Shown: positions 1 through 13,835, counted from the stretch's first letter. The stretch is DNA of 64,000 nt from Mya arenaria (GCF_026914265.1 NC_069133.1:47477417-47541416), one strand, 5' to 3'. Made by a program: numbers and translations. The notes: generated from the letters alone by a model not told the origin.

Positions 1-232
1 GTATGAAAGGGGAACCTTCTCTTATGAAGCCTTGTATGAAAGGGGAACCTTCTCTTATGAAGTCGTGTATAAAAGGGGAACCTTCTCTTATGAAGTCTTG
101 CATGAAAGGGGAATAGTCTTTTATGAAACATCCTACGTTTCTGTTATGAAGTCAACCATTAAAGGTGTGCATTCGCTTATGAAGTCATGTATGAAAGGGT
201 TTATGAAGTCTTGATTAAATGGGGAAAGGTAT
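1..232. repeat. 33-bp minisatellite, cut by the window edge
   Basis: About seven imperfect copies of a 33-bp unit with core gaaccttctcttatgaag. The unit is divisible by three, so a short frame stays open across the array (RGTFSYEV peptide repeats). I see no other sign that it is coding. The array begins before the window. Confidence 0.85.
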
Positions 233-1192
233 TTTACGAAGTGGAGGAGAATGGAATTTGTATTCTATCTCCATTCTAAAATAGTCCATGACTATATTCC
301 TTTTAAGTGAATCTATCAACTAAACTGCGAATATATATATCTGTAATACATTATATAAAAGAAAGATACATACTACTCTAAAAATCTTAACAATGATTTA
401 AGATCCATATTAAACAAATATGTATACAATAAAACACCGAGTAATAAAAGATCATATAAGTGTTTGAAAATAATTCAAGTTTCAAGTTTGTCCCGTAAAC
501 AGATATTAAACTTTCATGACAAAATGTGCATAGCAATAAACATTTTACAAATATAAGGGGGCTTTGAAATTTATATTCCACCAAATACCTACTTCGGGTG
601 GCGAATATTTTTTGTTGTTGTAAATCTTATCTATGCAATCGTGTCGGTGTTTTCATTTTGCTACTTATTTTGATAATGCAAACGTGACAAATACATCAAA
701 TAGCATCTGATTAAATACTATTTTCTTATGCTTTGTAATAATGATGTTCTTCAATACCAATCTTTGTATATTTATTTTTAAAGCACAATCTTTAATAAAA
801 TGGTAAGGTGAATGCATTCAATATAGCCTCCTTTGGCAGATACTTTTGGTTGTGTCCTGTTTAAGGCTAAGTTCCAATCTTCAACAAGTGCACCCTCCCC
901 CTAAACTCTAGAGTATATAACACGGATGTTTATGGGACCTAATGTATAATTCCCTTCGGTGTCTGTTATCATTAAAGCTAACTCAGAACAGTATGCAACA
1001 TTTCCCTTTCAAAGAATATCCTTTGTAGCGCTAAAGCACAAATTGCTATTAGCAAATAAATAATACCTAAGAAATTTGGCATCCTGCTGTTCACATTCGG
1101 ACAATTAAATGGATATGCATAGCTGGGGGATAAACATTCTAGACATATCTTAAACTTGGGTGTTTAAGTATGCTTGATATGTAATCGGTATA
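233..1192. other. 3' flank of macro gene A1, no gene seen
   Basis: From about position 325 this segment matches 12985-13835, the 3' flank of the second A copy, over nearly its whole length with scattered substitutions. It holds no convincing open frame. It is best read as 3' untranslated and intergenic DNA carried along in the segmental duplication. Confidence 0.6.
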
Positions 1193-4100
1193 TCAACTCT
1201 GAACACCTAGATGCAAGTTAATGTCCTCTTTTAACCACCCAGTGATCGTCTCGCAGTTGTTTACAAGGTAAACGCCAAGGGGAACCTCGCTGTCTCTATC
1301 ACGGCAACGCTTTGCAACACTGTTTGCGAATGTTTTGCAACACTCTCTAACGATGCTTTCATTCGATACATCAACTGAAATTGGAATGCATTTGTAAGAC
1401 AAAAATAGAACCTAATAATTACAAATAAAACACACAAGTACTTTTAACGAAATAATTGACAGGGCATTACAATGATTACACGTATTGTCATTTGACAAAA
1501 CTACTTTTATAAACTATAAATTATTAGAATGACTCTATTTTATACAGAGATATCGTTTAAAGAGGAACATCCCTATAATTAAGTGTCAAAACCTGATGGA
1601 TTTGTATTAATGTATTTGCACTGGTAACAACAATTAGGATTGAACCCGTACAAGTTTAACACTTACCTATTCCAAGAAGAGGAAGCGCAACAGAATTGAC
1701 GACAATGTCATCTTTTTCAAATTTCGTTAGTTTACGAAATATGCTCGCAACACACTCGTCTAACTGACTACTGTCTGAAACATCTTTCCAAATCGGAGTA
1801 CGGACATGAAACAATAATTTGACAGGCTTATACTCATCGTATCCACAGCACTTGGATTTAACTATGCGTCCTTTAGCGCACAATTTCTTCAGGGGGGCAA
1901 TTTCAACACTTTTGTGGTAAGCATATTTGATAGTCATCGAAAAGACGCCTCCATATGAAGCACCCTTATACTCTGGACATACAATTGCATGTACAAACGG
2001 GTTACGGATATCTTTATAAGTGACTTTAAGGCTTGTATTTTCGCTGCTCCATATAGTGTCATCAGTGTCTTGCAAGGGTCTTGGTATTTGAAGAACCTGA
2101 GACTTTTGGGCAGGTAGAAGATGATCAAAATACTCTGACACTTGTTTGAACTTTGCGTAGTTTTTTTCGACAAGATATATGTCTTGCCAAGCGGAACTGA
2201 CATCCTCTGATCTGGAAAACTCCGTTAAAGCTCGAGCATATTGATAGGCGCAGCTTTTAAGGTTTATACCAGCAACTCCTGGAAATAAAAAAGAAATCAT
2301 TTCTTTAGACTAATTGAATGTTGTAATATTTCATAATATAGCAGAAGTAATACAGCAAAAGCTATTGCAACAGCCACAAGAACCACCTCGCTACTGATCA
2401 ATAACAACAACTACTACAACGACAACAACGTCAACAACAACACAGCAACAACAACAACGACATCATCGACAATAACAACTGCACAATCTAATATAATGAC
2501 AATATAAAGAAAGTTTAGATGAAAACAACACAATCATTAGTCAGGGTATATTTGTGCGAATAAAGTAAGAAAAATAAATAAAGAACAGCTTCTACAGCAA
2601 ACCTACAAGGGAGCATGTGTATTGAAACAGGAAAATAGTAGTTATCATTTTCTTATTAAAATTGCTATGGAATCGATATTTCAAAGAGGAGTATCCTAAA
2701 CTAGATCCAAACTATTATTACTATTACTTCTGTTTTGTAACTCAACATAATTTATATCCCATAAATTTACTTGAAGATGCATCATATCTAAATAATGTAT
2801 ACAAGTGAAGTGAAATGCAGGATACTAAATAGGTTTGAGTGTAATTCAATTCCTACTTAAGCTTTCACTTTGGTTATAAAAATCTTAAAGTGAATTATAT
2901 TCGAATATCAATCTTTTTTCAAGATCTCCCGATATGATCTTTATTAAACGAATGTTTTTAAAATCTTCACAAAAAACAACGTTATGTGATATTTTATGTC
3001 CAACACGGCACGGTTTTTCTATTTTGAGTATCGCACGAGTGAAGTTAAGGCGGGAAAATCTGACAATACCCTTTAAGAAATTAGCACCGTTTCCAAGAAT
3101 TCCTTTTCAATGCAGATGCACAATCAAAACAGATTTATCACGTGAGCACAAAGATATAATATGCCCTAGTAAGGTATTGTAAGGTTTAAAGATAGTATTG
3201 GGAATACGCTTAAAACAGTAAAATAGCAAGAACATCAGCAATAAAATCGGAAAAGTATAACTTAAAAAATCTATAAAATCATTAATTCCATAATTTATTT
3301 AAATCACAGTATGATATCCATATCCTTGTCTAATGGTTTTCGCTTTCGGCTCAATTAGGCATTAGCTTATTGGCTTTGAAAACAATTATAGATTTATGTA
3401 TTTATCATATGCAGCTGTGTTTTTATTGTCTTTTCACATTTTGTTAAGTCATATAACCCTGTTCCATGTATATATGTACATATTCGATCTCTATTATAAT
3501 TGTGTCTATGTATATGTTTGAAATGTTCCGTTCAATGTCTTTTTAAAGGCGGTAATAAAGAATAAAAAATATCTGTCTGTCTCTCTGTCGTGTATGTCGT
3601 GTCTGTCTGTCTGTTAGTCTGTTTGTCTGTTTGTCTGACCACTGTCTGAAAGGGACTCAGTCAATCTTTATAAACTGCACTTTTTATGATGAAATAAAGT
3701 GTGGCAAATCATTAGAAGTGTTAAAACTACGATACTGACGGCTCTAACCCTTCAACAAATGATATATACTCAAATATTGTCTTTGAAGTCCACGATTTTG
3801 AAACGCTTTTATGGATTTCCATTCGATAGTGAGATTCGTATCGCACCAAGGCTGCCTCAAGACATCTTTGAACAGTTCGAAATTTTCGTACGATCCTTTC
3901 TGATAACGTCTGTTCAAGACTCGTGCAAATGCTTTTTACGCATGTACTCATTATTCGTGGATCACCCCGGGCAGTTAGAGCAATATGTTGCGTTTTGGTT
4001 GGCAAGAGCATTAACTTATCTTAGCTTTCACTTATCTATAATCTAAACAAATACTATGTTATTATAATCATTAATCGATGCCAATGATTTATTTTCAGGA

Positions 4101-4563
4101 ATATTCTTATTCAACGAGTATAAATAAGAGATTTACCTGAAAAAACAAAAGGAAACGCTATTTTCGTCTGCCCTATTTTTGCAGCCATTTTCAGACTACC
4201 AAATATATTCAAAAATATATTGTCCTCTGCATTGTTATCATTCCCAACTGCTCGAGTAGGATGTATAATTGTTACTTTTAAATTCCCTCCACTAGTCAGT
4301 ATACATCCGGTTTTCTCATGTATAGGCGCATGGTTTAGTTCTTCCAAACAAATCTCGCCACCTTCTTTCTTCAAACATTCAAAAAGCTCTCCTCTGCTTT
4401 CCCTAGTTCCATCCGATTTCACAACACAAGGAATGACGATGCATGTATTATCCTTTGCAAATTCCATAACATCACCGCATATTACATGTACCACCTTTTT
4501 GATCGGTATATCATATATGTAAAACGTCTTAGATGAACGCCTGTAAATAGTCGAAGTCGCCAT
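1193..4563 (-). CDS. Tandem macro-domain protein, copy A1
   Basis: Three coding exons, each bounded by GT-AG: 4563-4137, 2278-1667 and 1374-1193. Together they make 1221 nt, an uninterrupted 406-aa protein. All splice phases agree (phase 1 at both introns). The ATG is directly preceded by an in-frame TGA. Residues about 22-190 form a first macro domain (ICGDV, then AFPFVFSG spliced to VAGIN, then an IYLVEKN strand). Residues about 215-400 form a second (YKDIRN, GGVFS, ALPLLGI, VYLVNNC). Macro domains bind or hydrolyse ADP-ribose and its derivatives. Here the usual V-N-A-x-N loop reads CIVIPC and the glycine-rich loop reads RGELF, so binding may be altered or lost. No signal peptide or membrane segment is seen. 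The fold assignment comes from motif order. A specific PARP14-like or antiviral role is inference. Confidence 0.82.
2399..2480. repeat. CAA/ACA-rich simple repeat in the A1 intron
   Basis: Low-complexity run of caa, aca and cga triplets inside the first intron of A1. A shorter relative sits at about 14995-15060 in A2. Confidence 0.7.
3571..3640. repeat. TGTC-rich microsatellite
   Basis: Runs of tgtctgtc with interruptions, in the first intron of A1. The equivalent position in A2 carries a different microsatellite (GAT/GGT). Confidence 0.75.
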
Positions 4564-5636
4564 TCAAAATTATTAAATGTGTTTGCCTTGTTATTGATAA
4601 ATCACACAATAATAGGTTTTGTAATATTACACCAACCTTATTTAAAATAGCAATGAATTAAAATTGATAGACGGCAAAAGCTAATCAAATATTTATTCTA
4701 TAAATAGCTATTGAAAATGGTAGTAAAGAATATCTTTATCGGCAATATGATTAAGCAAAATAATAACCTGATTAAATTGTGCGAGACGTTAAGAGCAATA
4801 CATTTTGCATGTGTCTTGTCGAAATATAAAATTCATCAGCTCTTTATACTAGAATACAATGGAATGCAATATTTGCGGAAAACACTTAAGGAAGACTAAA
4901 TCTAACAATCGGAGGCATACAGTCAATCACAAGTATGACGACATTAACACTGGTTTGATTTATACAAATACAGTCCATGGACGCTGGAAGGTATTTTGTA
5001 TTGGGGAGGCGGTGGTGACCCCCTCCGTCTTGAGTGTTTATTTTTTTAAACACGTCGCTTAAATCATATAACGCTTTTTCTGGACTCACATCAATATTTT
5101 AAAACAGCTTTAAATCGACAAAGGATCACCCATCCCTGTTGCGCGTTTTTTTAAATCACGTCGGATCAATACATTTTAACGCTATTCAGTACTCACAAAA
5201 GTGGTTTGAAATAGCTTTAAAAATAACGAAAACTGTTGAGTATACCGATTGTTTTCAACTACTTTCGTTATAATCATGCAGCGTTTATACGTAAAAATAT
5301 TTATGAGCATTGTCGTCTGTAGTTTGCACTTTCTGTCATTGATGTAATAAGAAGATTTATTTCATATTCAAAAAGCCATTCGGCCTATGAGGACAAACAC
5401 AATATTTACAAATATTTACAATGTAATATACACATACATGCATTCGAGAAGGCACACACTAATTATTTAAACAATGCTCTAACGAAAACAATGTTACTTT
5501 ATAATAGTAAGATGTCTAACATCGCCAATACAATCTTATTATTATAGTACTATATATGCGTCAAACTTAAAATCATAACAAAATCATTTAAAGGAGATTT
5601 CATTATGGCATGAGATTGTATGATGAATAACATTCG
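4564..5636. other. 5' flank of A1, no gene seen
   Basis: Upstream side of macro gene A1. The first 780 bases are shared with the flank of A2 (18407-19244); the rest is AT-rich unique sequence up to the satellite. Small open frames on both strands are not conserved in the duplicate. I could not identify a promoter or an upstream non-coding exon. Confidence 0.5.
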
Positions 5637-8600
5637 CGGTTTGGGTGAGATGATTTCAGTATTGGTTTGAGTGAGTCAATAACAGTCTTTGTTTGAATGA
5701 GTCAATAACCAGTCTCAGTTTGAGTGAAACAATGACATTCTCTGTGTGAGTGAGACAATAACAGTCTTCGTTTGAATGAGTCAATAACAGTCTTCGTTTG
5801 AGTGAGTCAATAACAGTCTTCGTTTGAATGAGTCAATAACAGTCTCAGTTTGAATGAGTCAATAACAGTCTCAGTTTGAGTGAAACAATGACATTCTCTT
5901 TGTGAGTGAGACAATAACAGCCTTTTTGAGTGAAACAATGACATTCTCTGTGTGAGTGAGACACTAACAGCCTTGGTTTGAGTGAGACAATAACAGTCTC
6001 TGTTTGAGTGAGTCAATAACAGTCTCGGTTAAGGTAAGACAATATCAGCTTTGGATTGAGTGACACAATAACAGTCTCGGTTTGAGTGAGTCAATAACAG
6101 TCTCGATTTGAGTTAGACTATAACAGTCTTGGTTTGAGTGAGTCAATAACAGTCTCAGTTTGAGTGAGATAATTACGGTCTTATTTTTATTTAGACAATA
6201 ACAGTCTCGGTTTGAGTGAGTCAATAGCAGTCTCGATTTGATTAGGACAATAACAATCACGGTTTGATTGGGATAATAGCAGTCACGGTTTGATTGGGAC
6301 AAAAACATTCACGGTTTGAGAGAGACAAAAACAGCCAAGCTTTGAGTGAGACAATTGCAGTCTCGATTTGAGTAAGAAAATTGCAATCAAGGTGTGAAAG
6401 AGACAATAACAGTCACGGATTGAATGTGATAATAAGAGTCACTGTTTGATTGGGACAATTACAGTCACGGCGTAAGTGAGTCAATTACAGTCTTGGTTTG
6501 AGTGAGTTAATCAGAGTCTCGATTTGAGTGACACAATAACAATCTCGGTTTGAGTGAGATAATTTTAGTCCCGGTTTGAGTTGGTCAATTAACGTCCTTG
6601 TTTGAGTGAGTCAATAACTGTCTTGTTTTGCGTGAGTCAATAACAGTCTCGGTTTGAGTGAGTCAATAACAGTCTTGGTTTGAGTGAGTCAATAACAGAC
6701 TTGGTTTGAGTAAGACAATAACAGATTCGGTATTAGAGAGTCAATAATAGTCACGGTTTGAGTAAATCAATAACAATCTCGTTTTGAATGGGACTTGGTT
6801 TGAGTGAGTCAATAACAGTCTTGATTTGAGTGAGACAATAACAGTCTCGGTTTAAGTGAGACAATAACAGTCTCGGTTTGAGTTAGACTATAACAGATTC
6901 GGTTTTAGAGAGTCAATAATAGTCACGGTTTAAATAAGTCAATAACAATCACGTTTTGAATGGGACTTGCTTTGAGTGAGTCAATAACAGTCTTGATTTG
7001 AATGAGACAATAACAATCTCGGTTTGAGTGAGACAATAACAGTCTCGGTTTGAGTTAGACTATAACAGTCTTGATTTGAATGAGACAATAACAGTCTCGG
7101 TTTGAGTGAGACAAAAACAGTCTCGGTTCGAGTAAGACAATAGCAGTCTTGGTTTGAGTCAGACAATAACAGTCTCGGTTTGAGTAAGACAATAACAGTC
7201 TCGATTTGAGTTAGACAATAACAGTATTGATTTGAGTGGGACAATCACAGTCTCGATTTGAGTGAAACAATAACAGTCTCGGTTTGAGTGAGACAATAAC
7301 AGTCTCGGTTTGAGTAAGACAATAACAGATTCGGTTTTAGAGAGTCAATAATAGTCACGGTTTAAATAAGTCAATAACAATCACGTTTTGAATGGGACTT
7401 GCTTTGAGTGAGTCAATAACAGTCTTGATTTGAATGAGACAATAACAATCTCGGTTTGAGTGAGACAATAACAGTCTCGGTTTGAGTTAGACTATAACAG
7501 TCTTGATTTGAATGAGACAATAACAGTCTCGGTTTGAGTGAGACAAAAACAGTCTCGGTTCGAGTAAGACAATAGCAGTCTTGGTTTGAGTCAGACAATA
7601 ACAGTCTCGGTTTGAGTAAGACAATAACAGTCTCGATTTGAGTTAGACAATAACAGTATTGATTTGAGTGGGACAATCACAGTCTCGATTTGAGTGAAAC
7701 AATAACAGTCTCGGTTTGAGTGAGACAATAACAGTCTCGGTTTGAGTGAGACAATCACAGTCTCGGTTTGAGTTAGACTACAACACTCTTGGTTTGAGTC
7801 AGACTATAACAGTCTCGGTTGTAGTCAGACAATAACAGTCCCTGTTTGAGTGAGACAAAAGCAGTCTCGGTTTGAGTTTGACTATAACAGTCTTGATATG
7901 AGTGAGATAATAACAGTCTCGGTATGAGTTAGACAATAACAGTATTGATTTGAGTAAGACAATCACAGTCTCGATTTGAGTGAAACAATAACAGTCTCGG
8001 TTTGAGTGAGACAATAACAGTCTCGGTTTGAGTTAGACAACAACAGTTTCGGTTTGATTATGACTTTAACAGTCTCGATTTGAGTGAAACAATAACAGTC
8101 TCGGTTTGAGTGAGACAATCACAGTCTCGGTTTGAGTAAGACTACAACACTCTTGGTTTGAGTCAGACTATAACAGTCTCGGTTGGAGTCAGACAATAAC
8201 AGTCTCGGTTTGAGTTAGACAATAACAGTATTGATTAGAGTGAGACAATCACAGTCTCCATTTGAGTGAAACAATAACAGTCTCGGTTTGAGTGAGACAA
8301 TCACAGTCTCGGTTTGAGTTAGACTACAACACTCTTGGTTTGAGTCAGACTATAACAGTCTCGGTTGGAGTCAGACAATAACAGTCTCGGTTTGAGTGAG
8401 ACAAAAGCAGCCCGGTTTGAGTTAGACTCAGTCTTGATATGAGTGAGGCAATAACAGTCTCGGTTTGAGTTAGACAATAACAGTCTCGGTTTGTGTGAGA
8501 CATGACAGTATCGGTTTGAGTTAAACTACAACGGTCTTGGTTTGAGTCAGACTATAACAATCTCGGTTTGAATCAGACAATAACAGTCTCGGTTCCAGTG

Positions 8601-10125
8601 AGACTTTAACAGTCTTGATATGAGTGAGACAAGAACAGTCTCGGTTTGAGTTAGACTATAACCATCTCGGTTTGTGTGAGACAAAAACAGTATCGGTTTG
8701 AGTTAGACTACAACAGTCTTGGTTTGAGTCAGACTATAACAGTCTCGGTTTGAGTCAGACAATAACAGTCTCGATTTCAGTGAGACTATAACAGTCTTGA
8801 TATGAGTGAGACAATAACAGTCTCGGTTTGAGTAAGACTTTAACAATCTTGGTTTGAGTCAGACTATAACAGTCTCGGTTTGAGTCAGACAATAACAGTC
8901 TCGGTTTCAGTGAGACTATAACAGTCTTGGTTTGAGTGACACATAACAGTCTCGGTTTGAGTTACACTATAACAGTGTCGGTTTGTGTGAGACAATAACA
9001 ATCTCGGTTTGAGTTAGACTGTAACAGTCTCGGTTTGTGTGAGACAATAACAGTCTCGGTTTGAGTGAGACAATAACATTATTGGATTGAGTGAGACAAT
9101 AACAGTCTCGGCTTGAGTTAAATTATAACAGTCTTGATTTGTGTGAGACAATAACAGTCTTGGTTTGAGTGAGACAATAACAGTCTTGGTTTGATTATGA
9201 CTATAACAGTTTTGGTTTGAGTAAGACAATAACAGTCTTGGTTTGAGTGAGACAATAACAGTCTCGGTTTGAGTTAGACAATAACAATCTCGGTTTAATT
9301 ATGATTATAACAGTCTTGATTTGAGTGAGACAATAACAGTCTCGGTTTGAGTTAGAAAATAACAGTTTCGGTTTGATTATGACTTTAACAGTCTTGGTTT
9401 GAGTGAGACAATAACAGTCTCGGTTTGAGTTAGACAATAACAATCTCGGTTTAATTATGATTATAACAGTCTTGATTTGAGTGAGACAATAACAGTCTCG
9501 GTTTGAGTTAGACAATAACAGTCTCGGTTTGATTATGACTATAACAGTCTTGGTTTGAGTGAGACAATAACAGTCTCGGTTTGAGTTAGACTATAACATT
9601 ATTGATTTGAGTGAGACAATAACAGTCTTGGTTTGAGTTAGACTATAACAGTCTCGGTTTGAGTGAGGCAATAACAATCTCGGTGTGAGTGAGACAATTA
9701 CAGTCTTGGTTTGAGTTAGATTATAACAGTCTTGGTTTGAGTTAGACTATAACAGTCTCGGTTTGAGTGAAAGAATAACAATCTCGGTTTGAGTGAGACA
9801 ATAACAGTCTTGGTTTGAGTTAGACAATAACAGTATCGGTTTGAGTGAGACAATAACACTCTCGGTTTGAGTGAGACAATAACAGTCTCGGTTTGAGTGG
9901 GACAATAACAGTCTTGGTTTGAGTTAGACTATAACAGTCTTGACTTGGGTTAGACAATAACAGTCTCGGTTTGAGTTAGACTATAATAGTCTTGATTTGA
10001 ATGAGACAATAACAGTCTCGGTTTGAGTGAGACAATAACAGTCTTGGATTGAGTGAGACAATAGCAGTCACTATTTGTTCGGGATAAAAAAGTCACTGTT
10101 GGATAGGGACAATAAACGTCACAGC
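5637..10125. repeat. 26-bp minisatellite array 1 (variable type)
   Basis: About 170 units of 26 bp with core cagtctcggtttgagtgag, differing at the gaga/gtta/gtca and acaataa/actataa positions. Because 26 is not a multiple of three, open stretches on the minus strand show a 26-aa peptide period made from three consecutive units; this is not evidence of coding. A 432-bp block beginning at about 6891 is repeated almost exactly from about 7323, which is a recent higher-order duplication. The left edge is degenerate and merges into unique DNA. Confidence 0.93.
6891..7754. repeat. 432-bp higher-order duplication inside array 1
   Basis: The block starting at the taacagattcgg landmark (6891) recurs at 7323. 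The intervening tgggacttgctttgagtg landmark recurs at the same spacing. 432 is not a multiple of 26, so the block was copied with one deleted or partial unit and not by simple unit slippage. A more diverged relative starts near 6719. Confidence 0.85.
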
Positions 10126-12984
10126 GTGAGAAAAGCAATAACCTTTACTGTTTCAGTGAGACCATTGCAGTCTTGGTTAGAGTGAGACCATTGCAGTCTT
10201 GGTTAGAGTGAGACCATTACAGTCTTGGTTAGAGTGAGACCATTGCAGTTTTGGTTACAGTGAGACCATTACAGTCTTGGTTAGTGTGAGACCATTACAG
10301 TCTTGGTGAGAGTGAGACCATTGCAGTCTTGGTTAGAGTGAGACCATTGCAGTCTTGGTTAGTGTGAGACCATTACAGTCTTGGTTAGAGTGAGACCATT
10401 ACAGTCTTGGTTAGAGTGAGACCATTGCAGTCTTGGTTAGAGTGAGACCATTACAGTATTGGTTAGAGTGAGACCATTACAGTCTTGGTTAGAGTGAGAC
10501 CATTACAGTATTGGTTAGAGTGAGACCATTACAGTCTTGGTTAGAGTGAGACCATTACAGTCTTGGTTAGTGTGAGACCATTACAGTCTTGGTAAGAGTG
10601 ATACCATTGCAGTCTTGGTTAGAGTGAGACCATTACAGTCTTGGTTAGAGTGAGACCATTGCAGTCTTGGTTAGAGTGAGACCATTACAGTCTTGGTTAG
10701 AGTGAGACCATTGCAGTCTTGGTTAGAGTGAGACCATTGCAGTCTTGGTTAGTGTGAGACCATTGCAGTCTTGGTTAGAGTGAGACCATTACAGTATTGG
10801 TTAGAGTGAGACCATTACAGTCTTGGTTAAAGTGAGATCATTGCAGTCTTGGTTAGAGTGAGACCATTACAGTCTTGGTTAGAGTGAGACCATTGCAGTC
10901 TTGGTTAGTGTGAGACCATTGCAGTCTTGGTTAGTGTGAGACCATTGCAGTATTGGTTAGAGTGAGACCATTACAGTCTTGGTAAGAGTGAGACCATTAC
11001 AGTCTTGGTTAGAGTGAGACCATTACAGTCTTGGTTAGAGTGAGACCATTGCAGTCTTGGTTAGAGTGAGACCATTGCAGTCTTGGTTAGAGTGAGACCA
11101 TTACAGTCTTGGTTAGAGTGAGACCATTACAGTCTTGGTTAGAGTGAGACCACTGCAGTATTGGTTAGAGTGAGACCATTACAGTCTTGGTTAGAGTGAG
11201 ACCATTACAGTATTGGTTAGAGTGAGACCATTACAGTCTTGGTTAGAGTGAGACCATTACAGTATTGGTTAGAGTGAGACCATTGCAGTCTTGGTTAGAG
11301 TGAGACCATTGCAGTCTTGGTTAGTGTGAGACCATTGCAGTATTGGTTAGAGTGAGACCATTGCAGTCTTGGTTAGTGTGAGACCATTGCAGTCTTGGTT
11401 AGTGTGAGACCATTGCAGTATTGGTTAGAGTGAGACCATTGCAGTCTTGGTTAGTGTGAGACCATTGCAGTATTGGTTAGAGTGAGACCATTGCAGTCTT
11501 GGTTAGTGTGAGACCATTGCAGTCTTGGTTAGAGTGAGACCATTACAGTCTTGGTTAGTGTGAGACCATTGCAGTATTGGTTAGTGTGAGACCATTGCAG
11601 TCTTGGTTTGAGTGAGACCATTACAGTCTTGGTTAGTGTGAGACCATTGCAGTCTTGGTTAGAGTGAGACCATTGCAGTATTGGTTAGAGTGAGACCATT
11701 GCAGTCTTGGTTAGAGTGAGACCATTATAGTATTGGTTAGAGTGAGACCATTACAGTCTTGGTTAGAGTGAGACCATTACAGTATTGGTTAGAGTGAGAC
11801 CATTGCAGTCTTGGTTAGAGTAAGACCATTGCAGTCTTGGTTAGTGTGAGACCATTGCAGTATTGGTTAGAGTGAGACCATTACAGTCTTGGTTTGTGCG
11901 AGACCATTGCAGTCTTGGTTAGTGTGAGACCATTGCAGTATTGGTTAGAGTGAGACCATTGCAGTCTTGGTTAGTGTGAGACCATTGCAGTCTTGGCTAG
12001 TGTGAGACCATTGCAGTCTTGGTTAGAGTGAGACCATTGCAGTCTTGGTTAATGTGAGACCATTGCAGTATTGGTTAGTGTGAGACCATTACAGTCTTGG
12101 TTAGTGTGAGACCATTGCAGTCTTGGTTAGTGTGAGACCATTGCAGTCTTGGTTAGAGTGAGACCATTACAGTCTTGGTTAGAGTGAGACCATTACAGTC
12201 TTGGTTAGAGTGAGACCATTGCAGTCTTGGTTAGAGTGGGACCATTTCAGTCTTGGTTAGAGTGAGACCATTGCAGTCTTGGTTAGAGTGAGACCATTAC
12301 AGTCTTGGTTAGAGTGAGACCATTACAGTCTTGGTTAGAGTGAGACCATTGCAGTCTTGGTTAGAGTGAGACCATTACAGTCTTGGGTAGAGTGAGACCA
12401 TTACAGTCTTGGTAAGAGTGAGACCATTACAGTCTTGGTTAGAGTGAGACCATTGCAGTATTGGTTAGAGTGAGACCATTACAGTCTTGGTTAGAGTGAG
12501 ACCATTACAGTATTGGTTAGAGTGAGACCATTACAGTATTGGTTAGAGTGAGACCATTACAGTCTTGGTAAGAGTGAGACCATTACAGTCTTGGTTAGAG
12601 TGAGACCATTACAGTCTTGGTTAGAGTGAGACCATTGCAGTCTTGGTTAGAGTGAGACCATTGCAGTCTTGGTTAGAGTGAGACCATTACAATCTTGATT
12701 AGAGTGAGATCATTACAGTCTTGGTTAGAGTGAGACCATTGCAGTATTGGTTAGAGTGAGACCATTACAGTCTTGGTGAGAGTGTGACCATTGCAGTCTT
12801 GGTTAGAGTGAGATCATTACAGTCTTGGTTAGAGTGAGACAATTGCAGTCTTGGTTAGAGTGAGACAGTTACAATCTTGGTTAGAGTGAGACCATTACAG
12901 TCTTGGTTAGAGTGATACCATTGCAGTCTTCGTTTCAGTGAGTCAATGATAGTCTCCTTTTGAGTAAGACAATAACAGTCTCGG
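10126..12984. repeat. 26-bp minisatellite array 2 (homogenised type)
   Basis: Roughly 108 units of 26 bp with core cagtcttggttagagtgag followed by a cca-tta or cca-ttg ending. Compared with array 1 the units are far more alike. They differ mostly at three switch positions: tta/ttg, agagtg/agtgtg and tctt/tatt. The array ends abruptly at 12984, where the right copy of the segmental duplication begins. Confidence 0.93.
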
Positions 12985-13835
12985 CGAGTATATCTATCCG
13001 TAATACGTATTATAAAAGAAAGACACATACTACTATAAAAAAAAATCTTAACAACGATTCAATATCCGTATTACACAAATATGTATACAAAAACACCAGG
13101 TAATAAATGATTATAAAATTATATGAAAATAATTCAAGTTTCAAGTTTGTCCCGTAAACAGATATGAAACTTATGACAAAATGAGCATAGCAATAAACAT
13201 TTTACAAATATATAGGGGCTTTGAAATTTATATTCCGCCTTATACCTTCTTCGGGTGTCGAAATTGTTTTTGTTGTAAATCTAATCTCAGCAATCGTGTC
13301 GGTGTTTTCATTTTGCTACTTATTTTGATAATGCAAACGTGACAATTACATCAAATAGCATCTTATCAAATACTATTTTCTTATGATATGTAATAATGAT
13401 GTTCTTCAATACCAATCTTTGTATATATGTTTAAAGCACAATCTTTAATAAAATGGTAAGGTGAATGCATTCAATATAGCCTACTTTGGCAGATACTTTG
13501 GTTGTTTCCTGTTTACGGCTTAGTTCCAGCCTTCTACAAGTGCCCCCTTCCCCCTAAACTCTAGAGTATATAACATGGGACCTAATGTATAATCCCCTTC
13601 GGTGTCTGTTATAATTGAAGATAAATCAGAACAGTATGCAAAAATATTCTTTCAAAGAATATCTTTTGTAGCGCTTAGGCACAAATTGCTATTAGCAAAT
13701 AAATAATACCTAAGAAATTTGGCACCCTACTGTTCACATTCGGACAAATAAATGGATATGCATAGCTGGGGGATAAACATTCTAGACATATCTTAAACTT
13801 GGGTGTTTAAGTGTGCTTGATATGTAATCGGTATA
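12985..13835. other. 3' flank of macro gene A2, no gene seen
   Basis: Matches 325-1192 with point differences and small indels. No open frame is conserved between the two copies. It is likely the 3' untranslated and downstream region of A2. Confidence 0.55.

Larger units (their letters stand above)
325..5345. repeat. Segmental duplication, left copy (macro gene A1)
   Basis: Pairs with 12985-19244. Homology starts at the tatctgtaatac-like sequence (about 340) and runs through the gene to the gcattgtcgtctg block near 5310. The left copy is shorter because the right copy carries insertions, including a SINE. Both copies are followed by 26-bp satellite arrays, so the duplicated unit was probably gene plus satellite. 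Confidence 0.8.

Noticed and set aside
3699-4046. Open frames on both strands in the A1 intron (for example RSFLITSVQDSC), conserved in part at 17633-17917
   Set aside because: Neither strand keeps its frame in the duplicate: the minus-strand reading gains a stop and the plus-strand one shifts. Likely a conserved intron segment or a dead exon.
5807-10138. Many minus-strand open frames with SLTQTETVIVSLKPRLLL-type repeats
   Set aside because: They are the three-frame reading of a 26-bp satellite; the 26-aa period and scattered stops follow directly from unit length.
5637-12984. CRISPR-like regular spacing of short repeats
   Set aside because: Units are contiguous with no unique spacers, and the DNA is eukaryotic.
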